The notes under the pieces were generated by a model that was given only the letters and a program-made list of their open reading frames with translations, did no database searches and was not told the DNA's origin. 39,859 nucleotides of DNA from Saccoglossus kowalevskii (Eukaryota > Hemichordata > Enteropneusta > Harrimaniidae), in contig NW_003116451.1 in assembly GCF_000003605.2 (NCBI RefSeq), forward strand, positions 359,565 through 399,423, written 5' to 3'. Below, piece by piece: positions 1-12,800 of this stretch; position 1 is the first letter of the stretch, and every line of letters starts with the position of its first letter. A program made the position numbers and the translations under genes.

Positions 1-3000
1 ATCTGAAAAATGTCCAAACATGTTATTAAAATACCAACAAGTTGAAGATATAAATATTTTCTGAACATTCTGACCTTGGTTTATTTCTATATATTAATTT
101 CATGAGCTGTTTTTATTTGGGCGTTTTTTTTGTTTTTTTTTCTCGGGAGGAGGGGGGGGGGTATTAGTATTAATTAATAATGTATTTTTTATGAGCGAAC
201 AATAAATTAGAAATTAAATATTTACTCCTTAAAAAAAGCGGTGAACAGTCCAGGAGAAGTTATTAATGGTTAGATACTACAGGTATGTTTTGTGTGAACT
301 TTAGGTTGAAGACATAAATTATAATAATATATAAATAAACATGGTCTAATTTATAAAACACATGTGGGTACAGGGATACTTACTGTGAATGGTGCGACCA
401 TCAATTTTGTCTTTATGGCTATCTCCTATTGGCTGATTTTTATTCCCGCTTGTATCGCATCGTAAATATTTTGAATTACGCCCTCCCTCTAACTACCGTC
501 CAGACATTTGTATGGCGTCATTGACAAAATAGTTCAAAAGGATATTTATTAGTTATACAGAAAAAGTAGTAAATACTATAAAAAGAATTTTAATTCATCT
601 CTGAGCACTTAAAACTTGTGTCATTTAAGCCATAAATCGCATAGCTCATACATATCACATGGAATTCATTGAGAGTTCCATTCATTTCTCCATCTCTCAT
701 TCCATCACACACCACCACATGGTCTCAAACCCAAACAGTTTATACATGCATTATCCACTGTTTGCTGAGTCTATTTTAAGTTTCTAAGTTTGGGTCAAGG
801 CTGCTAGAGGACACTATTACATCTACATGTAATTTTCCACAGTGTATTGATGGAGCTAATTACCAGTACTGAGCCATGCACCAAGACTCAGTCAATTGTT
901 AAGTAGATAATCACTCAAATTGTTTACTCCCCCCCCCCCCGTCTTTTGTTAACAAAAATAATTAAAATATAATAGAGGTGTGATAAATTACTCTAAGATG
1001 TCTATGGTTAATCTTTCATTCGCATAATGAGTTTATCTTGATATTGTATATTTTATTGTATTATTGCAGTAGAATTTTTGTTGTCGATGTGCTTGTATTT
1101 CGTCTTGTATCCAGTTATGTACCACAGGAATATTTTAAACATTTCAGTAAAGCAATGATATTATTATTAAATGAATTCTTGTTCCCTGTGTGGGTAATTT
1201 ATTCATTACTTTGTAGTATGTAGTTACAACTATGTTCTAGTTGCTTTATTGTGGTACCTGTATATGAACTTATTGGTTGTAGATCTATCCTTTTGAGGCA
1301 AAAGTCAGCTTTGTCATCATTCACAAAACCTGCTTGTGTTCTCTAGATTAGTTTTTGAGTTTTAGTAAATGTTATAATTGAAAACAGAGAACAATAAATG
1401 GTAAACACTTGTAGTTAGGTAATTTATCTTGAAATTTTTAGTAAATTTAAAAAAATAATCCCAATTTACTTTGTTTTACTAGACAGAACATGTTATTTTT
1501 TTTCAAGCATTTTGGCCAAGACCTGTTGCTATCTGTAAAGTATGCCCATTTGGTTAAAACAATATGAAGAAATTATATATAAAAAATTCTCTGCTGTAAA
1601 TGAAGGAATGCTATAAAATCTTCTAATTATGAAAATTTCCAGCACTAAAAATTAAATGGTTTTCATTATATCGCCATGGCAATTTTACCAAATTTACATT
1701 AAAAATGGGTGTCCCCCAAAACTCTGAAGTTCAATTACCTCCATGGTATGTTATAGAGAGTACAGTGTACTTTTAACATGGTTTCTTAATAACATGACAT
1801 TTTGCTAACCCTTCTCATCCGCCAAATCATACTAAACAAAGCGATTAACATATGATTAATGAACCTCTGTCTATTATTAGACAATCTTTTCATAATATGA
1901 CTTGTCTACAAACTACAATTTTCACTTTCATTTAAGTGCCATTGTCTGGAGAGATAATAAAATCAAATTGTAACCACAGCCCTGTATAAATGATATATGT
2001 GAACAGACTGTGAACTTTGCTTTATTCCTTATAAGGCATTTCAACCATAGGCGTTGGTGGTGATGTCACAGACTAATGCTGTGCCATGTTGTTTACTACA
2101 ATAGAGCTATTTTAAGCAAAAACTCTTCCAGCTTCATTCAACAACATATTTTGGTATTGTTTCAATATGTTTCATGGGAAGTAGTGGCTAAAGTCACACT
2201 GAATTTATATTCACTGAAAATAAATAATTATTTGTAATTAAAATTTCAATTAAAACTGAAGTAATTAGGTTGTTTGTGACACCATCTACATGTATATAAA
2301 GTAATCTTCATCAATCATAAATCTTTCAGATAAGAAATAGGAAAAAGTGTTGTGTAGTACATTGTACATTTATAATACCGTAGTTTGTTTAATGGTAATG
2401 TTACAGTAATTAAGCCCATAATAAGAACAATGTCCGAAGTCAATAACTAGGTCATCATGATACAGTAATAGTTTCTTATATAAAGTTGTTGTTTGCATAT
2501 TAAGAATCTTTTCCTATAGAAATCTGTTAACTGTAGACAGATCTTTCACCAAATAAAGAATAAATTTTTTTTCCCATTTAAAAAAAAAAATTGCTGTGAG
2601 ATTAGACTTAAGTGAAGATGACCATCATAAAGCAAGCATTATATTCAATGTATCATGTTGTTTTTAGCAGAATGCAATTTTTGTATTTCAGTTAGTACAT
2701 TCAAAGATTGCTTGAGTTATTCTAACTCACTGTAGCAAACACAGATCTACATGGATGTCATGAAACATGGGGGGCCTAAATCAAAATAATATTTAGAAAA
2801 GTCATCAGTCTAGAACCAAACACTGCTAGCCCACCGGAATAGTTTACTCATGGAGTACACAGGTGACTGCAGTTATTATTGTTCTTGACAAAACACTGTA
2901 AATTTCACCCTGTGTGAGTTGATGGCATTTGTTTAGTACTGTAAACTGCTTTAATTTCTTGTGATTTTTTTGGGAATCACACAATTTTGTAGCAGTGAAC

Positions 3001-3389
3001 ATAGTTCTGGAGTCCTTCACATAATTTGGTCTACACCAGTATCATCTAATTTTGAAATTGTGACCATTTCTAGCTATGAAAATTGAACTGTTTACTGTAT
3101 ATATGCATTTATAAACATTGTGTCTCTAAGATTAATGTTTACTATAATGTAAGACAGACGAATCTATTACAAGTTAATGATATCACTACTGGGATGGGAG
3201 ATGTAATTATGAAGAACTCATCTAAAACCAGAACAGTGGTTGTAACATCCTTCAATCAAACAGTAGTTTATCCTATATTGAATGATGCCAACATTATTTT
3301 TACTGATTCACATACATAGGAAGACAATTGTGTTACTGAAAATTAATATTAATGTATGTGAATCATTATATTTCCACTGCAACTTTTTT

Positions 3390-3859
3390 AGCCCCGCTGT
3401 TGACTTTGTCGGCTGGAGCTTATTATATGAGTGATTGTCCGTCAACTTTTTACTTATTCGACTACTTCTTGAAAACTACAATTGTTATTGCTTTGATACT
3501 TGGTGTATATGTATCTTAGACAGACTTCTCAGATTTGTTCATTTCGTTATGATACCTTCAATTCTCTAATTTTAATGAATATTTTTGTCATTTTTGGTGA
3601 AAAGTGATATTTTCGACTTCTTGTTAAAAACCGCAAGTCTGATTGCTTTGATATTACATATCTAGGTACCGGTACTACATGTGGACCTCTCTCAGATTTA
3701 TTCATTTCGTGATGATATCTTTAATTCTCTAATTTTGATGAATATTTTTGTCAATTATTTGTGAAACGTGATGTCATAGATGTAGATACCACAGATTTGT
3801 TCATTTTCTAATGATATCTTCAGTTCTTTAATTGAAATGTGCTTTGCTAACAGCGAGCT
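3390..3859 (+). mobile_element. Decayed AGCTCCGCT-ended element, short form
   Basis: The left end AGCCCCGCTGT (3390-3400) and right end ACAGCGAGCT (3850-3859) are imperfect terminal inverted repeats of the element at 23795-24805. The interior shares tgatattttcgacttcttg and cctctctcagatttattcat with that copy, but with only about one internal 157-bp unit. It has no coding capacity and is non-autonomous. Confidence 0.7.
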
Positions 3860-4149
3860 ATCTCAACGAAGAGGCTGCTTATTTAGTTACCAGTTGAACC
3901 GAAGTCCAAAAATGGTGACTATAAAATCAAGTATACAAAAAATGCAATTTTTAGTTGATATGTACTTCTAATATTAGTGATGTGTTTCTAATAGAGCAAA
4001 TACATTTCAATTTATATGTAGTGTATATTACCAACTCATGATCTTATTTTTGTTCCATATGTTGCCACAGGAGGGCGCACTTTCCAACTCCCAAGTGACA
4101 ACCTTGTTTTTACATCTTGCATTTGGTATCTATTCGCATAAATAACCTT

Positions 4150-4333
4150 CATTTTAGCTGGAATTAATTTTCACTGAAAAGACTTTTTGGATATTTTGTA
4201 TGGAGTTTATTTACACTGATTTTTGACAAGTTAAAGGAAAATAAATATATTTATTGGATTTTATTTTCACTGAATCATCCCTCCAGCGAAGAAGGTGAAA
4301 ATAAATTCCAATGAAAATAAAGTATTTTACAGT
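4150..4333 (+). mobile_element. MITE, ACTGTAAAATACTTT family (left end unclear)
   Basis: The right terminus AAAGTATTTTACAGT (4319-4333) and interior phrases such as ttattttcactgaatcatcc are shared with the better-preserved copies at 20315-20515 and 33448-33588. The left terminus is eroded. Confidence 0.65.
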
Positions 4334-4639
4334 ATTTTACTGTGTTCCTCTTGTTAAATTTTTATTTTACTATTTCTATAGTAAATACATGTATTTGTTT
4401 GATATTTCTATTTTGTTAAAATGTGCTATCATAGTTATTAGTAACCATGGTTATTACTAACTCTGGTGCAATGATGCATGAATGTAAATAATGTAAACAA
4501 ATTTTAAACATGCAAACCAATAAAAAAAATAAAAAAATTACCTAATATGAAATATAAACCATGATCATTTCCTGTTTTGCTTATATTGCATTTCAGGCTT
4601 CTAAAATAGAATGCATCTACAGGGGTCCAAACATACTAT

Positions 4640-4923
4640 GGTTGTTCAACCACTCTGGGAATCTGGTTGTTCAACCACTCTGGGAATCTGGTTGTTCAAC
4701 CACTCTGGGAATCTGGTTGTTCAACCACTCTGGGAATCTGGTTGTTGAACCACTCTGGGAATCTGGTTGTTCAACCACTCTGGGAATCTGGTTGTTCAAC
4801 CACTCTGGGAATCTGGTTGTTCAACCACTCTGGGAATCTGGTTGTTCAACCACTCTGGGAATCTGGTTGTTCAACCACTCTGGGAATCTGGTTGTTCAAC
4901 CACTCTGGGAATCTGGTTGTTGA
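4640..4923 (+). repeat. 25-bp minisatellite, 11 full copies plus a partial
   Basis: The unit begins GGTTGTTCAACCACTCTGGG and ends AATCT. Copies start every 25 bp from 4640 to 4890, and a partial copy begins at 4915. Copies are nearly identical; the one at 4740 and the terminal partial have GTTG instead of GTTC. The unit contains a GGTTG/CAACC inverted repeat. Because 25 is not a multiple of 3, all frames cycle through the same 25-residue pattern, which creates two spurious open frames. Confidence 0.97.
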
Positions 4924-6335
4924 CATAAAAGTATAGTTGTCCTATAAAGCTTTTGTGTTAAACCCTTATATATTTTTTGTGGTTGTCCCAGTTGGCAACC
5001 AGTTTTCATTTTTGGTTGCCTAACGAAAAAAGAATTTTCTGGGATGACTGATCAATAGTCAAAATTGCTAAAACAAAATGTTCAAGAAATTTTCTTCTAA
5101 CCAGAAAAATTTCAGAAGAAAGAGCATTGTATTTGTTGGCACTTACAGTAAGTGGAGTAAATACATGTTATTGAGTAAATACAAATCTGTAGGAATTCCC
5201 TATTTGGGGTAAAACATGAAGTAATAGTATTATTTTTATCAGTATGATTGATCATGAAGTCATCTTTCCAATACCTTATCAATAATGAGTAGCATTTCTC
5301 AGATGAGTCATCCATCCCACACAAAATTATTTTTGTTGACATAAACCATTTGATATTAGGGGTTGAGAGATGCATGCCTTTCCAAAATCATCAGCATATT
5401 GTCATAATTCCGTTAAACTGGAGGTTAAAGTCTAATAATTTTATTGTTTTATCTTGATTAAAAGCTTCTATGCTATTTTGAAAATTATCAAACTTTTGCT
5501 AGTCCCTCTATAGAAAACCTTCCACCCCTATCTTCATAATAGTGAAGTCTACAGGAAGTATGTAGCTTGAATATTTGGTATGCATGGTTATTTCCATAAT
5601 ATCAACATGTGTATATGTGGTTAGAGTTGTCCAGTCCAGTCCATCCCTGATCAGACTTGTCCAGACTGACTTTATTGCCACTGTAACTCATGGCTTTCTG
5701 CATATCTACTCTTGGAGACTGGGATGAGTTGATTCTGGTAGGCAAAAACTATTTGATTTGATAGATTATTTTGTGTGGGTAACTGTATTTTGTTTGATAA
5801 CAATTTGTTTCAACTATCTTATATCTTATATTAGTTTCCATGGCAACCATAATTATTATATCCCCCTTATCATTATTATAATATTTTAATAATTTTCAAA
5901 TTTGTTATTCTCATTTCATTGAAATATTGTAAAAGATGTTAAGCTGCTGTATCATGGTTGTATAATGTCATATTTGCCTTTGACCCATTGCTGGCAGTTA
6001 CTGAGTAGACATCTCATATGGGTTTGTTGATGTCATGTAATGTCTATGGTGATATATTGGAAATTATATGCTAAGACTTCTGTGCAAAATCTTGTAGTAT
6101 ATCATGCTGGGGCATGGTTTATGGCCAACAAAATCTGTTCATGTGATCTATTGTCACTGTAGCATCATTATCTCTTAACCCTTATCCTGCCAGCCCCTTA
6201 CTATTACATTGACTTGACCTGAGAAGAATTATTAAAGATGATATTTCTTGGAATACTTGTGACTAAAATTTCACTCTAAAAGCCAGGATGTAATATTCTT
6301 GTTAGTTTCGCTTCAATTTTCATGTTTATCTATTT

Positions 6336-6381
6336 CCAGAACTTCCGTCATTGTTATCGTGAATTTGACGGGAAGTTCTGG
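6336..6381 (+). repeat. Short inverted repeat (hairpin)
   Basis: Arms ccagaacttccgtca (6336-6350) and tgacgggaagttctgg (6366-6381) pair over 15 bp with one bulged base around a 15-nt loop. No copy of it was seen elsewhere in the window. Confidence 0.7.
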
Positions 6382-8203
6382 GGTAACATTTATCTTTGCA
6401 TTTTTAATCACTGGGGAAATTTGACAACAGCTGCAATGCCTGAACTTAAAATTGTGTCTGCATATCAATATCAAGTGAACACATCATCCCAGGTTTTGTA
6501 TTTATTTAGGACATAGTTTTCAGCTTTGAAATTGGAATAATTTAAACTACACTTTTGGTTATTAATTGCTCATATAAGCTTTAATTTGTCACTGTATAAA
6601 TTAAAACAAATTTATTTTTTAACAGTTGTGTTTCATTGACAAGGCTATGCTGCTGTTAATCCAGCAAATATGCTCATCTGTTACGGTAATTCTTAAAGCC
6701 TTGCAAGCGCAGACAGTGCGGTACTCACGTTTGAAACAAGGTCCCGTAAGACACTCACTACATGTGTATATGAGTTAAAACTTATTGTTAATTCATGCAC
6801 CATTTAAACATTTGCTGCTGATAACCGATCTTTGAAGTTATATCTTGTTATGTCAGCTGGTAGCAAATTAATTAATTGGAAAGAGAACGAGATAATGGAT
6901 TATGATAAAAGACTGGATTGACAGATTTCGTTCACTCTGGAATTCTACGAAATAAGAAACATGTGTTCTAACCTCATCGCTAATCAAATCATAGGTAGCA
7001 AACACTCCAGAATGTGTATATTCTGTTGGATGTAAAAACAATCTTTTTTTTTGTACGTATAAATTGCGTTTGACACTTACTGCATTCCTTGGATCTCAGT
7101 GCTTCATGTTTTTATTAAATCAACATAGTTGTGATATCTAGGACCAGAGAACTGGGTGTGTTGAGTGTTGTTAACAGCGTTTGTACAAGATAAGGCCTAG
7201 CTCTTATTGATAACTATTTCCTGCATTTGAGGAATCTGAAATTTTAATTGTTTATTAAGAATTTATTGCTGTGATAATATGCAGGGATGCTGTTTTTTTT
7301 GCTGATGTAGCTGTCTTATATAAAGAGGTTGTGTTGATATACTTGTAATGCTAATGCCTTGCTGACTGGCTTTTGAGTTGTTTTCATTAGTCTAGCTCAC
7401 CATAAGTGAACCTTCAATTTTCACATTTTGATAATTTTACTCTAGGAGTAGTAAAAAAAAAATCCCCTTCCTAAATAATCCTTACCATTCACATTGATCC
7501 TGTCTAAAAAGTCCTTAGGAAATGCTACAAAGCTAAAACAATTTCTGAACTCAAAAAATATTCTCATAAAATCAAAGCAGTTACATGTAAAAATACATGT
7601 GAAGCCACTGAGTGTGGCAAATATATTGGTGCACTCAAAATTGTAAATTGTATTTTGATCATGAAAATTGATAAAAACAAAGTTAATAATTTAGTTTTTA
7701 GATTACATGTATTTCATCTTTATTAACCTGTTTAGCCAATAACACTGCTTGTACACAGGGTCACCGATGTAGATTTACAAAAAAATCAGTTTGAAGTTTG
7801 AAATTTAAAATGTATGCGCATAATTTTGTAAGTTGTGTAGGTAATTTAAGGTTGGTAATTTTTGCCACCGAAATACAGTTTTTTACATCCTTGATCTTGA
7901 TCAGTGAAGAGAATGATTAAAACTGGTTGGTTATGCGAATAGCGACAAGTATGTCCCGGTAGCTTTGTCGGCTTTTTCTTTGAATTTATTCGGGATACTT
8001 TCTATTATAAGAATGTAATTAATTGTACATGAGTAAACCCCACTTAGATACTATTGTGCAGAGAATGTTTATTATGGCCAGTGGAGGTGACATAAAATAC
8101 TGATGGAATTTAAACATTTATCGATGCTCTGAGTTGGTATTGAGGAAGCCATTAATTATTATTATTATTTTTTGTAAAAATATTAGAAATTCCTAAGTTG
8201 CAA

Positions 8204-8336
8204 TACCGTATTTACTCTATTAGTAGTGTAATATTTTAAGATTTTAATGATTCACGTACAACAAATGTGATTTTAGATTAATTCACACTTCTATTGGAGA
8301 TCTATATCGATTAATAATAATAGAGCAAATATGGTA
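8204..8336. mobile_element. TA-flanked MITE, 133 bp
   Basis: The ends TACCGTATTTACTCTATTA (8204-8222) and TAATAGAGCAAATATGGTA (8318-8336) are 19-bp inverted repeats with two mismatches. Solo pieces of the same terminus occur near 3989, 11082, 21677 and 25197. The TA at both ends suggests a Tc1/mariner-type target. There is no coding content. Confidence 0.7.
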
Positions 8337-8474
8337 GCAATATATAAACGCTATGGTACACTTAGTATGTGCATGGCCAGGGCAACTGTATATACCGGTA
8401 ACCACCTTTTTACATGGTGAAATTAATTGTTTGTTGGCGAGGTAAAGGTGAGTGATCACCACGCCATGCATGTG

Positions 8475-8750
8475 CAAGAATTGTGTTGATATACAGTGAT
8501 TTTCCCACAACCAAGTACATTCTCCCCATTGTAAGCATGGATGCATGTTTTCATCTAACCGCGATGTGCACTAAATACCGACTTTGACTGCTCTGAGTGA
8601 TTTGGTGCATTCCAATCTGGTTAAACCTTGGTAGCACCTCTTTCTTTTTGTATGCATTAATCTGTGCAACAATCAAAGTTGTCATCTTAATAAGAGTCCC
8701 ATATCTCATGCATGCATTGGGTGACGACTACCGTACTTTAGTCTACAAAC
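8475..8750 (+). repeat. Dispersed repeat, copy 1
   Basis: This resembles 28483-28760 in the same order: ttgtgttgata, then cgatgtgcactaaata (8564), then a tgtatgcatt / gtgcaac region and catgcatgc. The copies look only moderately similar by eye. The class is not recognised. A 70-codon ORF here is a by-product. Confidence 0.5.
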
Positions 8751-9335
8751 AAAAACATGGCAGTCGATTCATTTTCCGAGTTCTTTTAAATCTGTTATGT
8801 CTTGTATAGATCTATATATAACAATTTTCAAAATGGCTGCGACAATCATATATCTTCCAATGCCAAATTCTTCAGTTTTCAAATAGTTTACTCTATAGTT
8901 GACTAGTCTTATCAGTGTATTCTCTAATTGGTGATTTATGGCTGTCCTCTGCTTGCTGATTGTATTTACTGATATAATACTTTACCTATGGGCTTGGTTT
9001 TTTCTTATCTGCTATTGTCAATTGAGTACCATAATCCTGGCTTTGTCTTCACATTCCAATGGTCAATTTCATGACCTTGTTTGGCAACATGACTAACTTT
9101 TCAATAACAGGCAAAACAGTTTTGGCTCCAAAGCGTTAAAATGATCCTGAGATTATAGCACATCCTGCATTAAACGCACTTCCCCACATATCAGGCTGAG
9201 TGTAGAATGTCATCCACATCAAGTGATTAGACTTGTTATTGATTGTTTATGTGTGTATTCAAAACTTATTTTAAAATTGTAAAAATTTACCAACATGTAT
9301 TAGTATTTGGGTTTATAATGGCTTTCTCTTTTTAT

Positions 9336-9375
9336 CTCTGCTGTTGACTTTCTCGAGCGGAGCTTATCATTTATT
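9336..9375 (+). mobile_element. Solo left end of AGCTCCGCT element
   Basis: The text ctgctgttgactttctcgag followed by cggagcttatcat matches the left-end hairpin of the element at 23795. The rest of the element is absent. Confidence 0.55.
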
Positions 9376-9778
9376 TTTGATTCGTTTTTGTTTTGCTCAT
9401 TTCCAAGGAAAATTAGTAAATTATTATATTATTATAAACTTTTCATAAAAGTTCTTGTAAAATTTGATGTATTCTTTGAACTTGTGGTTAAAATTTTGTG
9501 GACTGCTGATTCATACAGTTTTTCTTTGAACTCATCAAACTTAGGATGTCTTTCATGTAAGCTGAGATAGTATACTATCATCATAACAGCTGTATTATGC
9601 ATCTACTTCTCTCCTATGCTAACCACTGTCCCTCAATACTGGAGGGACGGTGAAATAACAAAACACATAGCCAAATATTTTTAGGACAGTTTCTACTACA
9701 AATGACGATTTGTAACTCATTCCAAGATTTTTTTGTTCTTTATAGAGAAGTTTACCACAGACATCCAACCTTGCCACT

Positions 9779-9859
9779 ATGTTTGCATATCACCACCATA
9801 ATGGAGGAATACCGAACGGACATGCCGCGGTAGCTGAAGACGATAGGTTAGACTGTAAC
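9779..9859 (+). CDS. RASGEF1: RASGEF1 coding exon 1 (N-terminus)
   Basis: The first ATG at 9779 begins MFAYHHHNGGIPNG and the exon ends LDCN before gtaagt (phase 0). A good acceptor (ttctttatag) ends at 9745, so the exon itself starts at 9746 and there must be an upstream exon. The 33 nt before the ATG are open in frame and read RSLPQTSNLAT. PQT recalls the MPQT start of vertebrate RASGEF1 proteins, so translation may begin in an upstream exon not identified here. An in-frame TAG at 9743-9745 forbids reading through the acceptor without splicing. Residues 1-27 are low in conservation, as in the family. Confidence 0.8.
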
Positions 9860-12800
9860 GTAAGTGTATTTGTTACACTAAAGTGTATTTTGTGCTCAGT
9901 TGATGTATTCATATTTTCTGTCTGAAAACATAATGAATATGATCTGAATATGTGTCACTCACATAGAGATAGACAGCGCCCTCTTCAGACAGGAGATGTA
10001 TGTTCTTTCTTTTAAATATAATTGTGACAGGTAAAAATGTTTGATAAGCTACACACTCCTTCTATTGATTATTTGAATAATAAAATGTTGTTTTACGTAC
10101 ATATATAATATGAATGAAAATGTAAATTTGTCTGAAGAATATAAAATTATTTTTGATATAGTAAAATTTTGAACAATAAAACTAGTTTCTCATCAGCTTG
10201 CATCTCTATCTTACTGTAAAGGTACTTTATTTAATTTTGCTGTTTCTGCAGATAAGTAAAAAACACTAAATTAAAATCATGTAAAATAACAATAGCACTT
10301 ATTGTTTCCCTGCTAATTTTGTGAACTTAAAAAACAGTGAAATTGCTCAAAACGTCAAAATAGTGAAATTAAATGCCAATGAAAATAAATGATTTTATAA
10401 TATTAACTCACTCAGCATCGTTGTCATTTGGAGTTTACTCTTTTCTCACACATGCTGTCTCAGATTTATTCACTTTCTGCATCACTTTTGCCGCTGGGCT
10501 TGCAATAATTTTAAAAATTAGGATCAGAACTTGCAGGATCAAAGTCATCTGAAGAAAAAGAAACTGTATCGTTATGCTTCCTATGTGCTCCTATGGTGAA
10601 GTTGCATGCAGAACATGTGAAAACTACGGTGCATCCTGATTATTATAAACTGCATAGCATACGGCTTAACACATTTATTTCTGCATTTGATGTGAGCCCT
10701 GCCTTGCTAATTAATGAGCTGATTTTGACAACTATTTTTATCTAAGGATTTATAAGATTGCAAGGGTGTGATATGCAATAAATTTGTTTGTGAAAGAACT
10801 AGTTGTTTTCATCTCAGACCATTTGTAATATGTGTGTGTTTTCAATTTTTGAATACAGAGTTCATTTCTGTTTATGCATTCAAACATTTCCAAGCTCCCA
10901 CTATGTTTTGAGGCATTATTGGTGAGAACTTCATTTGATTGACGCCTGTGGACTGAGATCACATTCAAGCGTTCACAAATCATGAAAGTTTGCTTATATG
11001 GTCATCGTATATAACACCATATACATGGTTATGAAAGTTGCTTACCTTTATTTTATAAATCTTTGGATATCACAATATATATTGTATTTACTCTATTTGT
11101 AGCACATACACTTTTGTAAATTACTGAGGTGTTTCAATGCAAAAGTTATATTTTAATGTACTGACTGAGAAAATGCCATAATAGTGCTCATTAGACATGT
11201 GTATATGCAATATACATTATTAATCTGGTCACTGGACCAGAAGAATCAATTTTTAACACCATCTCAGCTCCTTGGGGCATTGGCACAGCTCAGTGAGCAG
11301 CTCAAGGCACATCAAGTCAAACACACACCTACCAATTAACACCTTGGTCCTGAATTCTGAACAAATTATTTCCAGTGACACTAATCCCAGAATCCACCTC
11401 TAGATTAACCATATACTGTAAAATGGGTTTAAATTTCACTGATTTACTATTTCAGGCATATTCAGTGGGTTTTAAATTCACGGTTTCGTCATTTAGATAA
11501 TGTGTTCTATGCTAAATTTTACATATTCACTGGGTTTTAATTTAGCGCATTTTCCAGTCAGCGAAATAAGCTAAATTAAAACCCAGTGAATAATTACCCC
11601 CTTATAAATAAAATACTTTATTGTAAAGACTGTTTGAGTGTTTTGTATGGAATTTTTGCTGAAAAGACTGTTTGAGTGTTTTGTATGGAATTTATTTTCA
11701 CTGGTTTTTGATGAGTTGAATGTGAAATATTGAAAAAAAGGCATATTCGCTGGATTTTATATTCACTGAATCATTCCTTCAGCAAAAATAGCGAGAATTA
11801 ATTCCAGGTGAAAATAAAGTATCTTACAGTACCATATCTGGTTTATTATAAGTGCTATTCCAATGAAAACGCCTATAAACAGTTGCATTTATTGTATACT
11901 GATTCATTAAAAATATGCATTATTTTGACCATACACACTTCTCTGTCATTTACCTCAGTGCAGGCGCTACTAATAGTGCAAGTAAAAGATACTGAACTTT
12001 TCATGTCTCTTAAAATCAACTGAACTATGGGTATAAAGATTCAAGGTTCTTGCTAGAGTATTTGTTGCTCCCAGACATGCCCTATGCACACTGTTTAAAT
12101 ATGGCATTTTTCACACCATCTTGTTAATGTATCTTGTATTATTACAATCCTTTGATCTCTCCTATCTCTCCTGTAGCTCTCCTGAAGTGAATTTAATCAA
12201 ACAAATGTTTGTTTGTTTTTTATGTTGGAAATTTAATGTTAAAAGTTTACTAAATAAAATGAAGGAAGAAGGTTGGAATAATTCCTGAGTAAAACATGAT
12301 ACTGGACTTATATGACTTAAAATAATAATAAAAAAACTGAATAGCTCACATGGTGTGTTTTATGAATCATTAGATGTCAGACGAAGTGCCATGTACATTG
12401 CAAGCAGTTAAAGAGATATGTGACTACTATTATAAAGTGATTGCATTGGGCAGGATAAATTCAGTGCTGATAGCAAGACTGATGGCTTTCTATTATTGAT
12501 TGGAAGCTTTCCAAATATTTAGGTATGCCAAGACTGCTCATCAAAATAAGTAGCTGCAATGGTGATATTTTTATTTTTATTAACAATTGGTAAGATTGCT
12601 TTGCTCAAGAATTTGAATCATTCAATAAAATGAATGATGTCACTTTGCAGCCGTACAAGTTCTACTGATATTTAAATACAGTAGTCAGACTTGAACTGTG
12701 CTTTTTGTGTTTTTATAACTATTTTACATGTGAAACATTATATACCTGCCGCTTTCTGCACACACCATGGCTATTTCTGTGGTGTTTGCTGTGGTCCATG

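Larger units (their letters stand above)
1..9745. other. Non-coding region upstream of RASGEF1 coding exon 1
   Basis: AT-rich DNA with no convincing protein-coding exon. It probably includes the 5' end and upstream exon(s) of RASGEF1, which I could not locate. It holds a G run near 150-160, a 12-C run at 929-940, the repeats listed separately, and one isolated open segment at 6340-6492. 1-3389, 4924-8203 and 8810-9335 show nothing else recognisable. Confidence 0.6.

Noticed and set aside
1038-1223. Small hydrophobic ORF
   Set aside because: Low-complexity AT-rich sequence with no coding signal; typical chance ORF, as are those at 3083, 9388, 11808, 17141, 17629, 22144, 25650, 31950 and 32438.
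4640-4923. CRISPR-like array
   Set aside because: Units are directly tandem with no unique spacers, and the host is a eukaryote.
4561-4936. Two long ORFs encoding a repetitive peptide (NHSGNLVVQPLWESG)
   Set aside because: They are translations of the 25-bp minisatellite. A period that is not a multiple of 3 leaves several frames open automatically, and there is no flanking coding signal.
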